24,425 bases of DNA from Chara braunii (Eukaryota > Streptophyta > Charophyceae > Charales > Characeae): assembly GCA_003427395.1 (NCBI GenBank), contig BFEA01000760.1, forward strand, positions 395,203 through 419,627, in the 5' to 3' direction. The notes beneath the pieces were generated by a model. It saw nothing but the letters and a program-made list of their open reading frames with translations. It had not been told where the DNA came from and searched no databases. Below, in pieces: positions 8,430 through 19,026 of this stretch; the first letter of the stretch is position 1; the number at the start of each line of letters is the position of its first letter. The position numbers and the translations under genes are program-made.

Positions 8430-10050
8430 AGCTAGCCTATGTTCGATAGACTGCTTAGTACCAGGCCGTCAACTTAGAATAGCGTGCCACTCTCTACCGG
8501 AGCACTCAGTACAGATGAGGTACTACCAAGCAGCTGGCCGCTAACGGCGTGCGTCTTGCCCTAAAACATACCCCAATATCCAATGACTTATCCCCTCTCT
8601 CTCTTTGTAGGATAGCTACCCACCGGGATCCAAAAGATCGGGTAGACCCTTAATAAAATAAAACAATTTTAAGAAAAGCATTGGACAATCTCAACAGTCA
8701 GGGCACTGGCAGAACTCACCACGCAGTTATCGACCGCTAGTCCTGTGAAATGACTACAGGCCCAAAACAACAGTCCCATAATGGGATACCAACGAGCATA
8801 CTCCCCTCCTCAAAACACGCCATCGGCCTACTTCTATTGGGTGCCCGTGTCCGATGGCAAGGAGGGGGCTTATGACCTTCCAAGGAGGGTGATAAGCCTC
8901 CTACCGATGCGGTCGCGGGTCACCCCTCTTTTGGAGTCCTACCACGCGGAGCTCCGTCGGACAGATCTAACGCTGGCGATCAGGGTTCAAAAACGAACCG
9001 TTGGCCTACTCTACGAAGTGACAGAGACGAAAAGGAAAACCGCGTATAAAATCAGCAAAATAATAATAATAATAATAATAGCAAAAAAAAAAAAAAAATA
9101 TGGCGCTCCAGAATTCTCTTGTGCAGCAGTCTCGCCTGGACAACGATCCCAATCCATATGCAAATCTAAAGTCCGATGTACCACCCTCTTTTTTTTTTCT
9201 TTACAGTTCCTTTTTTAGTTGCGTCATTGTATCTATCCCCGAATACAGCTACTGGAGTCCAGCACTTGGTCGAGACGCCCGCACAGGTTATCGCTACCCC
9301 ATTCCTGCGTCTAGTCCGGATCACCACCAGGACCAGACAGTCCCTTCAACTCCAAGCAGGCTAGGCTATCCGACAGTGACCGCTCCTCCGAAATTAAACT
9401 GTCGGCCACCCCCGAATTAAAGCAGGAGCTCAGGCCCTCACATAGACTTGACGGTTAGATTCTATTTTTCTTTTCCATATTTTTCTTTCCCTTTGCTTTC
9501 TCTCTTCTTGGACTTTTTCTTTCCGACAGCGGCATCTGTCCCGTGCACCTAACCTATAACCCGACCAGAGGACGCTCAGTGCGCAGTAGAAAGGACAACA
9601 CCTACCCTTTTACTTTCGGGTCCTAGGGCGAGCCCGGCAGATACCATGGCTACAGGCCGGTAGTGCTCTGCTGTACAGCAGGGCGCCGGCCTGCATGGAC
9701 CAATGAAAAGTCCTGTGGCGCACCCTTTTGCCAGGACAAACGCCACTCGGACCGGCCCACATCGAGGTACAACTCCGGTACCAGGCCTGCAGACGCTCAG
9801 AACACGCCCAACCCGCCGCGGACATCAAGGCAAGGGGCTGCACTGAGCAGAGATTTGGCAACAAAGGAGGGTCGGGACACCGCGCCCTGTGACACCGCGC
9901 GGCCCAGGATTAAAACCCTTCTTCCTATTCCCCCTGCAGCGCGGCTCTATACCCGGCGCACCCCTGTTTTTAGCCTATTTAGGCCCTGAATCGCGCGGCT
10001 TAACAACCGCGCGACATTATTTTTGGTAGACTAGGTCTAACTTTAGTTTT
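8430..10050. other. Unassigned sequence with simple repeats
   Basis: Several open frames (8781-9218, 9100-9420, 9663-9989 plus) lack recognisable domains and have biased composition. The only clear features are an (AAT)n run at about 9057-9080 followed by 16 A (9083-9098), which could be the 3' tail of an old retroposon, and a GC-richer block at about 9600-9980. Confidence 0.4.
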
Positions 10051-10123
10051 CCCATGACCGCACACTACTACGGCCTCGTCGAGAGCCGCGGACGACAGTG
10101 CCGACTCCCGTTGTTTCGAATGA

Positions 10124-10170
10124 ACGTCGATGATGTCACACGTCAACGACGTCATACATCATCGACGTCA
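10124..10170. promoter_or_regulatory. Cluster of ACGTCA-type bZIP motifs in an inverted repeat
   Basis: ACGTCGATGATGT (10124-10136) and ACATCATCGACGT (10156-10168) are perfect 13-bp inverted copies. Within and beside them are ACGTCA at 10140-10145 and GACGTCA at 10148-10154 and 10164-10170, the core bound by plant TGA/CREB-like bZIP factors. It lies about 210 bp beyond the 3' end of element A gag, where an LTR promoter might be expected, but no LTR was identified. Regulatory function is inference. Confidence 0.35.
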
Positions 10171-10379
10171 AGCTTTAGGTTTCTCAGTTATAGGATTGGT
10201 ATGAATAAACTTTGGCAACGTCAACCTCATCATGTTCCTCAACGAAAAGAGTCGGACAGTGTCTGACCTTGAAAAACTCGGGCAGAAACCCTCACAGGGG
10301 TTTCAGCCCCGACACCGCGAACGTGCGGGCGCGTCTGTGCAACCCGACTGCGCGCACGACCCATGGTGGACATCGCCAT

Positions 10380-11354
10380 CTACAAGTGGTCGGCCGCCGG
10401 GACAGTGGCGTCATCCAAATGATACTGGATGACGTGCCGAAGCTCGAGGTCCTCGGGGGCGTCCCCAAAGGTAGGGTCAAGCTCGGCTGAGGCGTCTTCG
10501 CCATACTCGAGAGAACTGTAGCGCCGAGATAATGGCGCTCCAGGACGAGCTGGTCGGCGAAAGCGGCCGGGGAAAGAGGGTCGACCTCGAGTAGTGTCAC
10601 GTGACTGGGTGGTGGTGACGGATCGTGAAGAAGACGGGGCGTCGGAGAAGCGACTCCGCATCTTCTGGTACTGTCGAGCAGCCTCGTATGCCTGCTTTGT
10701 GGAGGCAAAGGTCTGTCGCCAGAGCTCGATGCAGTAGTCAGTCGGAAGACTGATAAGGAACCTGTTGGTTAAAAGGACCTCAGGTAGGAGTGCCTCATCG
10801 CAAATGAGGCAGGCGTCCTGGAACACCCGGATGTGACGCTCGAGGTCTGCTGGTGCGGAGGACCCGCTCCATTGCGTCGGGGTAACCCGATCTAAGGCGT
10901 CGGTCGTGTCGTGTAAAGTGTCATAGCGGTCATGAAGGAACGTGGTGACGTCCACGAAAGTGGGAGCCTCACCCGAGCAAGTACGATGGGTATAGTAGTT
11001 CTTACATGCGGAGAACGCACTGCCTCACCCGCGAGGGAGGACGAACCACCACGTCTCCGTGTGTGGAGTCGTGGGGAGTCGACTGAGCCTGTAGGGAGAG
11101 CGATGAAGAGAACCCTTTATGCTGTGGACTTCAAGAGCGAGCTCATTAACTTGCACCTCCAGGGTCGCAAGCGCATCAAGTTACGCTTGCAAAGGTGCAA
11201 GGAGGGATGCAAGAATAGCGCGAAGGTTCATGGGGTTCACAGAGGTCTGACCCTGGACTATCGGGTAGGTGGGCGCCTTAGAGATGGAGGGCGCCACAAC
11301 GATCTCCTCGGATGCACTTACATCCATGTGCGGTGGATGGGTGGAGGTAGACAT
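10380..11354 (-). pseudogene. gag of retrotransposon element A
   Basis: One frame runs from ATG (11352-11354, MSTSTHPPHMDV) to the TAG at 10380-10382, broken by TAA at 11178-11180 and TGA at 11025-11027. The N-terminal part matches element B gag: EEIV, then APLQA, then (after the TAA) VQVNELALEVHSIKGSLHRS against LQAQINALALDVNRLKGSRH. The part after the TGA (GEAPTFVDVTTFLHDRYDTL, DLERHIRVFQDACLICDEAL, LPTDYCIELWRQTF) looks like a gag capsid domain followed by an Arg-rich, disordered tail. No CCHC zinc knuckle is visible. Gag would coat element RNA in cytoplasmic particles. No pol follows, so this copy is truncated as well as disabled. Confidence 0.75.
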
Positions 11355-11741
11355 GGAGGGAGGTGGAGAAGGAGGTGGGGAAAGAGAAGGGTTGGTGTGT
11401 GGAGAACCACCTGTGAAAAGGAGGGGGCCACAAGAGCAGAGTGGGTAGTCGTGAGGTGGCACGCTCCGTGACTAGTGGGTCGCGCGTGAGAAGGTGGCAA
11501 GAAGCTGGTCGAGGGGAGAGGAGTCGTTCGGGTCCAGGGTGCCCGACGGGAGGAGGGAGGAAAGGAGGGGGATTATGAGAACCCCAAGCCCTATAAAAAC
11601 CCTAAGAAAACCCTAACCGAAGTTTGGGGGGTTATAGTAGAGTACCGGCGACCTAATCAAGAAAAGAAAACAACAACCATGGAGGGGAGGGAAAAAAAAA
11701 AAAAGTGAAATTTTAAGATAAATAATAATAATAATAATAAC

Positions 11742-11777
<36 letters not shown>

Positions 11778-12100
11778 GAAAGTAAGAAGTAAGCAAAATG
11801 TGAAGAAAATAATTTTATATTATTTATTATTTTTTGCCGCATTTCCCTACCCCCCATGGGGTCAAAAATGTGCCAAGAGGAAGGAGAGACCAAAAGAAGC
11901 ATACTAAGTTTCAAAATGCCGCAAATTATAATTTTCATAAAAGAAATTAAGAATTAAGAAGAAATAAAGAAATGAGGAGAGTGAAGAAAAGACGAAGTTT
12001 TGAATTTTTCAAAAATTTGAACATCATTTCGTTACCCTCATAAGGTCGAAGTGCGCCATCAAGAAAAATGGTCAATACTTCGCCCTTGCTTTTGTAAGGT
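11355..12100 (-). mobile_element. 5' leader of element A
   Basis: Sequence upstream of the gag start that matches 23580-24320 over about 700 bp: the phrases GTCGTTCGGGTCCAGGGTGC, CCTAATCAAGAAAAGAAAA, ATGGAGGGGAGGG, CATGGGGTCAAAAATGTGCC and TTCAAAATGCCGCAAATTA occur in the same order in both. It contains telo-box-like ACCCTAA words near 11593-11616 and an (AAT)n run (11720-11776). It may be LTR plus untranslated leader, but no LTR ends, TATA box or primer-binding site were pinned down. Confidence 0.75.
11720..11776. repeat. (AAT)n microsatellite
   Basis: Near-perfect AAT/TAA trinucleotide run with one CAA interruption, inside the leader of element A. Element B has a shorter, different A/T-rich run at the equivalent place. 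Confidence 0.93.
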
Positions 12101-12639
12101 CCCATCGCATAATCCAAGGGGAAAGGGTCGTTACTGCCTTCGTGCGTAGTGTTGCGTGGGTGTTTCGGTTTTGTGCGTGGTGCTGCGTGGTGCTGTCGGC
12201 GTGCGTTCGCGTGGTCACACAACTTCCGTGACCTTGTCTCCCCCTCCACTGCTCCTACTGAGTGCACCACAGCTGGAGGTGGCATTGCCGCGACGCAGGA
12301 TACCCCTACGCCATTGCAGTTGTGCAACGAGTGTGTGTGTGAGCCTGCCTAACTCCCGTTGTGTGTTCGTGGGTGTCTTGCGTCGTCCTTCGTGATTCCG
12401 GTGTCCGCATGTGCTCGCTCATTTGGAGTTGTGTCACACCTTCGTGTTCCTCCACGTCGGAGCAAGTGTGTGTATGTGAGAGTGTGGTCGTGTGTGTGTG
12501 CGTACGTGTGTTCGTGTTACTATGCGTGTGTTTGTCGTGTAGTGTGACGACAGTTTGGTGTTCACTTCGACTTATTTGTTTTTTGTTTTCCTTGTTTTCT
12601 TGTTTACTTTATATTTTCGATGGTGTCACTTTCTCTTCG
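12101..12639. other. Unassigned GT-rich sequence
   Basis: Rich in GTGTG and CGTG words. Overlapping open frames are compositional and carry no recognisable domain. Confidence 0.45.
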
Positions 12640-13261
12640 CTGCTTCTTCTTCCTCTTCACCGCTTCTTCTTCTTCTGCTTCTTCTTCTTTATCTTCTTCT
12701 TCTTCTTCGCTTTTTTTCGCTTTTTTCTACACCATCTCTTTTTTGATTCATCTTCTTCACTTGATCTTCTTCGTTTCTTCTTTTATTTCTTCTCGCTTTT
12801 TTTTTCTTTTTTCGAGTTCGTTTTCTTCTTTTCCTTCGATTTTTCCACGTCTTGTTCTTCTTCTACTTATTATTATTATTATTTTTTTTTTTTTTTCTTC
12901 TTCTTCATTTTCGTCTTCTTCTAGTACTTCTTGTCGGCTCTTTCTTCTTCGCTTTATCATCTTCGATTCATCTTCTCCGCTTCATATTTTTCACTTTATC
13001 TTCTTCTCTTCTTCTTCTTCATAGTCGCTTATTCTTCTTTTTCTTCATAGTCGCTTCTTCTTCTACTTCTTCTCGCTGCTTCTTCTTATTTATCTTCTTT
13101 GTCTTCTTCTTCGCCTATACTTCTTTTTTTTCGTCGCTTCTTTTTCTTCTTCGCCGCTTCTTCTTTTTTTTTGCCGCTTCTTCTTCTTCTTCTTCTTCGC
13201 CGCTTCTTCTTCTTCTACTTTTTCTTCTACTTCTACTTTTTCTTTTTCTTTTTCTTGTTGT
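12640..13261. repeat. (TTC)n-rich low-complexity tract
   Basis: About 620 bp of imperfect TTC/CTT repeats with T runs. On the minus strand this is GAA-rich and directly follows the LINE coding region, so it may be an expanded A-rich LINE tail. Long open frames on both strands are compositional. Confidence 0.93.
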
Positions 13262-14199
13262 TTGATCTCACTCTTCATCGGGGCCGGGGGTGTTAGCGAG
13301 CGGTAAATAGTCTTGGTCCGAATTTGATGGAGGCGTTCGGGCTTCCTTTGGGAGCCCTGCGGCCTCCATTCCCACATGGAAGGGTCCACTGCTAGGGATA
13401 ACGGCCTGCAGGCCGGATGGAATGACCTATAAACGGGGGTGGATGTGCGGGTCTTGTCTCGCAGAACCACCACAGGGCGAATAGCATCCGTAGGGAGCCA
13501 GCCATCATGTTGTGGTTTCCTTTGCAGCGGTGCACTAATGAGTTTGTTAGTGGGCAATGCCAAGCCCACGGGCTGCCAGGCTTCTGCCAGAAACTATTGC
13601 GAGCCAACTTTGGCGCGCAGCTGAAACATGAGAGGGGGCGGGTTGTTATCTTGCAGGGTGTTAGTCTGGAGGACCACCCATTCTCTACGATATCTCAGAC
13701 CTGATCTGAGCATGGCTATCCATTCCTCCGGAATGGCCTGTTGAATGCATTTGAGTCGTGTCAGTTTATCGGTCTGTCCCCGCAACGCCTTGGTCATCAG
13801 ATTGACATCCTTCAAGTCCCCGTTGACTTCGTCCCATACGTCCGCGACCCGCCCTATCCCAGCTGCTAACCACGCCCTACCAAAGGCTCCTTTGGTTTTC
13901 ATCCAGGAGAACGGGCGTCCTTCAACATCTAGGATCCTGGGGTTATCAAAAAGGGGTTGCTGAAGTATCTGCTCCCTGGATGAGGGTGGGCGGATGTGAA
14001 GAGGAGACAACTTTCTCCAGAGTGCAAGTGTGGGGGTCCACAGTGCCCCCCGTTTGAGGTTGTCTAGCAACGAGGGCTGAAGAAGAGCTGTTTCCACGTC
14101 CGCGGGGTGGAGGCGCATGGCATCTGCCATGGTCTGCAACGTCAAGATGGGAAATAAATTGTGTGTGCTCTGTATGATGTCAAGTAAATGACTGTAAGT
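13262..14199 (-). pseudogene. C-terminal fragment of an L1-type LINE ORF2 protein
   Basis: A minus-strand frame gives HLLDIIQSTHNLFPILTLQT, then LALWRKLSPLHIRPPSSREQ, ILQQPLFDNPRI and WLAAGIGRVADVWDE. The pattern QxPLxxNP followed by a GI..V.D(L/V)(W/F) block is typical of the region downstream of the reverse transcriptase in L1/LINE proteins. The frame meets TAG at 13594-13596 and then continues (ALPTNKLISAPLQRKP, KTIYRSLTPPAP) into the GAA tract to a stop at 13090. Endonuclease and reverse transcriptase domains are absent, so the copy is 5'-truncated or cut at about 14,190, exactly where the AT-rich repeat array begins. A TTACAG just upstream would also fit a splice acceptor. Confidence 0.7.
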
Positions 14200-14550
14200 T
14201 TAAAAGTCATTTTTTTTTTACCAAATAATATAAAAAACATCGTGATATGGAGGTGTCAATACGTGCTCACCCACTTACAACATTTTCATTTTTTTGTGTT
14301 TTTTTTTTTTTTTTTTTGGTGTTTTGCGGGCAGTAAACAAGTACATCATATTCTTCACAATTTGTTTGATGGGTTTTATGGTATCTGAAGAATACATCTA
14401 TCAATTGTTCTGAGCAATGGCATGAGTGTTTTACTATGTAATTTTAATTTTTATTTTATCTTTCTTATCTTATCACTTATTATTTTGCGAAATATATGTT
14501 TACTTGGTATTCACAAAGGAACCAGAATGTAAAGGTCGGCCTAATTTATT

Positions 14551-15612
14551 ATGTGTTTTTTTTTTATAATATATATATATATATGTATTTTTCCACTCCA
14601 CGTTCTTCACAATTCCGAACACAACCCGATGACATAGGAGTCCCCTTTGCCAACGGACGAAAAAAGAAAATAAAAAAATAAACAAACATTAGAAAAATAT
14701 ACGAACAAAAGATAAGAGAATCATGATATATAAATATATATATATTGGGTAATCCGCTTTCGGGACGGGCCGAACGGTCGAACCCGAACGCCTGAATGTA
14801 CGGGACCCCTTGGGGATGCGTTCCACCATTCGGCCCAGACGCGGACAAAAAAAAAAAAACAACATAAAAAAAATTAACAATTTAAAACAATGTGAAAAGA
14901 AAAAGATATGTTATGAAGACAAAAAAGTAAACAATATTTACTTGAGCATTACAATTCAAATTCGTTACCAAATTTGAAAAACAATTACAAACAAAAAATT
15001 AATAATAAAAACAAAGAACTTGAAAATAAAAATAAAATGAGTGAGTGACTGCCAACGTTTGACGATTTGTCAATTTTTATTTTATGTGTATTTTTTTTAT
15101 AATATATATATATATATGTATTTTTCCACTCCACGTTTTTCACAATTCCGAACACAAACCGATGACATAGGACTCCCCTTTGCCAACGGACGAAAAAAAA
15201 AAAAAAAAAAAAAGCAAACATTAGAAAAATATACGAACAAAAGATAAGAGAATCATGATATATAAATATATATATTGAATAATCGGCTTTCGAAACGGGC
15301 CGAACGGTCGAACCTGAACGCCTGAATGTACGGGACCCCTTGGGGATGCGTTCCGCCATTCGGCCCAGACGCGGAAAAAAAAAAAAAAAAAAAAACATAA
15401 AAAAAATTAACAATTTAAAACAATGCAAAAAAAAAAAGATATGTCATGAAGACAAAAAAGTAAACAATATTTAGTTGAGCATTACAATCCAAATTCCTTA
15501 CCAAATTTGAAAAACAATTATAAACAAAAAATTAATAATAAAAAAAAATAAAAATTTTAAAATAAAAATAAAATGAGTGAGCGACCGCCAACGTTTGACG
15601 ATTTGCCAATTT
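14551..15612. repeat. 533-bp tandem duplication
   Basis: 14551-15083 and 15084 to about 15612 are nearly identical along their whole length, differing by scattered substitutions and homopolymer lengths. Each copy contains an (AT)n run, a TTTTTCCACTCCACGTT segment, a GAACG-rich core (about 14758-14850 and 15290-15377) and a box ending GCCAACGTTTGACGATTTG. Confidence 0.93.
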
Positions 15613-16008
15613 TTGTTTTCCTAGCCAAATGCCCTGAAATGTATAGATATATACTTCACATAATACAAAAAATCACAAAAAAAAATTTAACAAGTAAAAT
15701 TATTTAGGTCTCACAATAAAGTGAAAACACAAAGTTAAAAGTGAAAAAAAAAAAAAATAATCACCTTTTGACACCGCCATCTTTGGCGAATTCTAATTTT
15801 TGTTTGGACCTAATAATTAATAGGCATGTACCTCACATCATAAAGAACTCAAAAAAAAAAATTCAGAAAAAATAAACTTATTTTAGGCCTCGAAATGACT
15901 TTTCCTAGGGGGGAGAACGCTCTCGAGTTTAGACCCCGAACGGGAGCCTGAACGCCCGTACGTACGGAGGCCGGCCCAGAGACTCCCGTACATACAGACT
16001 GGTGACCA

Positions 16009-16030
16009 TATATATATATATATATATATT
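16009..16030. repeat. (AT)n microsatellite at a repeat centre
   Basis: An AT run of about 11 units between a forward and an inverted repeat arm. Similar AT runs occur at 14567-14583, 15100-15117 and 17024-17033 next to the GC-rich cores. Confidence 0.9.
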
Positions 16031-17573
16031 TGTAATGTAAGGTATCTCCCTCTTAATTTTAAAGTCATTCTGTTCAGCCAAACAAAAATGAAAAATTTTC
16101 AAAGGTGGTGGTGTTAAAACTTGCTTTCCCACTCACTACTTTGTTTTTTTTCTCTTTTCACTTTTTGTTTTTCCTTTATTTCAGGGCATAAAAAAAAATA
16201 TTATTTTTTCGAACTTTATTTGTAGATTCCTGCGTAGCACCGTGTTCGCGTTCGGAGGCGAACGAGAACATGTTTACCCGAACGTGAACAAGCGCCAAAA
16301 ATTCTCCAAACGAAAACATAAAAATATATATATACAGGGTTACAAGCGTTCGGGACCGAAAAAAAAAAGAAAAAAAAATCAGTTTTCAAAAAATTCCGAA
16401 AAAACACTATGTTATGGAGAAAAATAAACTAAACAACATTTGTCCGGGCACTACATCCAAATTTTTTACCAAATTGGAATTAAAAATCCAATACCGAAAA
16501 TAAACACTATAATAAAAATTAAAAAAAATAAAAAGAGAATTAAAATGAGTGAGTGTGCCAGCACCTTTTCGACACCGCCATCTTTGTCGATTTTTAATTA
16601 TTTTTTGGCATTGAAAAATGCCCTGAAAATTTATAGATATGTAGTTTACATAATCAATAACTCATTAAAAAATTTTCAAAAAATAATAAAATTGTTTAGG
16701 CCCCGAAATAAAGTGAAAACAAAAAGTTAAAAGTGAAAAAAAACAAAATACTGAGTGGGCGAGCACGTTTTGACACCCCCCATGTTTGACGATTTTTAAT
16801 GTCTTTTTGGCTTAGCAGAATGACTTCAAAATTTATAGGCGTGTAGGTTACATTATAGCGAACTCATAAAAAAAATTCAGAAGAAAAAACTTACTTTTAG
16901 GCCCCGAAATAGTTTTTGGTGGGGGCCGAGCCTGGAGGTGTTCGGCCCTCGAACAGGACCCCGAACGCCTGAACTTTCGGGGGCCAGCCCGGGGGCCCCC
17001 GAACGTCCGGTCAGGTAACCCTGTATATATATATTTATTTTTTTTCTGAAAAAAACTGAAAAAAATTATATGTTATGTAAAATGTTAATACAATCAACGT
17101 TTGGCTTGGAGTTATGTTCAAATTCATCTCCAATCATCAGTTAAAAATAAAAAACCGAAATTTTTTTTATTTTTTATTTTTTTTACGATAAAAAAATATG
17201 TTCGTCCGAACATGTTTGTGAGCTTTTCGCGTGAGTGTACGAACACGAAAGGACGCGAACACGTTCGGCGTGCTACGAGGGTAGATTTTCTATTATGTAA
17301 GATACACATGGATAAATTTTCATTGCATTTGTCATAACCAAAACAAAATGAAAAATCGACAAAGATGGCGGTGTCAAAAACGTGCTCGCCCACTCAATAA
17401 TTTCATTCTCGTTTTATTTTTTCTAATTTTTTTTATTATTAATTTTTTTCTTAGTATTTGATTTCTATTTCAAATTTGGTAAAGAATTTGGATGTAACGC
17501 TGAGGCAAATGTTATTTATTCTTTTGCATAATATATATTGTTTTCATATTTTTTTTATTGTGTCTTTTTTTTT

Positions 17574-17592
17574 GGGGGGGGGGGGGGGGGGG
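17574..17592. repeat. Run of 19 G
   Basis: A homopolymer of 19 G following T-rich sequence and directly preceding a GAACG/CGTTCGG-rich core. The length may be unreliable in the assembly. Confidence 0.95.
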
Positions 17593-17800
17593 TGCCGAAC
17601 GTTTGGACGTTCGGGTTCGGTCGTTCGGCCCGTCCCGAACGCCAGTATGCCGGACTTGCCGGGATGGCGGTCCGACAGGATGGAGGAGAAGGGTGGACGA
17701 AGGAGGAGACAGAAATTGAGCTGGAAGGGACAGCGCAGCTCCCTCCACAAGCACGTACTCCAAGATTTGTCAAAGTGAAGAATACCGAAAAACAGACAAC

Positions 17801-18296
17801 TGTTGGGGTATACTTCCAGCGGACTGACTGACTGGACTGGACTGGCCTGGTACCGATAGTGGTACCGGACAGGACTAGAACAGCACACGGCCTGTGGGGT
17901 CGGGCCACGGCCTGGTCCCACAGGCCGAACTGGGCAAATAGCCAAATAGGCCCTGGTTGTAGGCCATGGCAGATGAAGGCTCGCTGCACGATCCTTAGAC
18001 CTGTAATGGATCGCAAGAGCCATAAACACGCTATCCGCAAAAGCAGCGGAACTCTGCAATAAAGAAAGTGGAGAAATCTAGGATGCGGAGTTCATGCGAT
18101 GCATCCTAAGCTACATAGTGTCAAAAGAAAAACAAATGTCTGGTATACATATCCTAGCTAACAGCAGAAAATGAAATGTAGTATGATACAATCCTAAAGT
18201 CCTGGAGGCAGTGGCCTAAGTGCTGAAAGGAAAAGAGCAATATGTCACAAGATAATGTCATGTCGCTGAACCACTAAGAGTGGGATGGTATCAGAG
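17801..18296 (+). mobile_element. Possible LTR plus tRNA-iMet primer-binding site
   Basis: TGGTATCAGAG at 18286-18296 matches 11 bases of the standard plant initiator-Met primer-binding site. About 485 bp upstream is TGTTGGGGTATAC (17801), a common start for plant LTRs. Between them lie ACTGG pentamer repeats (about 17827-17847) and an AATAAAG signal-like word near 18059. The expected terminal CA just before the binding site is missing and no internal coding region follows on this strand, so this would be a decayed 5' end. It could also be chance. Confidence 0.3.
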
Positions 18297-19026
18297 GGGG
18301 TGAATGCAGCCTAAGAATCGAAACTCCTAAGGGCAGTCACACATGAAGGTGGTATAGGTCATCAGGCTCAAGGTGGGAGAGTGGTAGCGAAACAAAACCA
18401 ATGACCCTAACAGATAGACCATCAAGGCGGGTAATGCTCGACAAAAGGGTGACACCATGCAGGGTCGACCATGAAAAGGGGAGCCTGGAATAGGGTGGAG
18501 CTATGCCGAACTGGAGCCATGCAATAGTCGGCGCTAGGGTGATGAGGGTCGCGGGTGAGGGAAACATGCACACAACTCACCGACTGGGAGAGGGAGCTAG
18601 ATCTGGGAGCAAGAAAGCCAAGATAACGCTACGGTCCCAATGCCTATGAGATACCAAGGGAGAGTCAAACTCAAAGAGACCCAGCTAAGTGAGAACCATC
18701 ATGCGACAGAGGCAAGAGAGTATGCAGGGTAGGGTGGTGACGTGAAGTAGTCACGTCCAAAGTAGCTGAAGTCGTCGAAGTGGTCGATGACGTCGATGAA
18801 GTAACAGTGAAGTCGATGTCGAAGCAGAGCCACAAAACGCTGACATCCTGAAGAAGATATGATAATGGAGTACCTGATGGTGTGAGTCAGTAGGGAAAGA
18901 TAGAGGATAAGAGTGTCAGTCATCGTAACGGGAAGGGCGACGATGAGTGCGTTGTGGACGCTCGGAGGCGACCGTCTGCGGCTGAGGAACGACCTCAGAG
19001 GGAGCGGGCTCGTCCTCAGCAACCTC
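18297..19026. other. 3' flank of element B, unassigned
   Basis: Lies downstream of the chromodomain stop in element B orientation. Minus-strand open frames (18337-18573, 18699-19358) are a mix of 3' untranslated sequence and shadow of the chromodomain coding strand. ACGTC words cluster at 18784-18825. No copy of the 24-kb leader motifs is present, so no 3' LTR was identified. Confidence 0.4.

Larger units (their letters stand above)
14203..17690. mobile_element. Array of AT-rich bidirectional non-autonomous repeats
   Basis: About 3.5 kb of very AT-rich DNA built from repeated parts in both orientations: a roughly 45-bp box (GTGTCAAAAACGTGCTCGCC core) in eight places, arms containing GCCCCGAAAT and AAAGTGAAAACAAAAAGTTA, (AT)n centres, and GC-rich cores full of GAACG/CGTTC words. 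For example 16030-16190 is an inverted relative of 16680-16860, and 17205-17280 an inverted relative of 16225-16290. Arm, core, AT centre and inverted arm resemble foldback or MITE-like elements inserted next to one another. No transposase is encoded. The class is uncertain. Confidence 0.65.

Noticed and set aside
8781-9420. Plus-strand open frames of 145 and 106 residues
   Set aside because: They read through AAT and poly(A) runs and into T-rich sequence, overlap each other in different frames, and show no motif.
9663-9989. 108-residue plus-strand frame
   Set aside because: GC-rich chance frame with an antisense frame of similar length; no recognisable motif.
10932-11471. 179-residue plus-strand open frame
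   Set aside because: Antisense shadow of element A gag; the minus-strand frame has clear similarity to element B.
12361-13265. Long Phe/Ser/Leu-rich plus-strand open frames, apparently multi-pass membrane proteins
   Set aside because: They are translations of TTC/CTT low-complexity DNA with overlapping frames open at once; no start context or domain.
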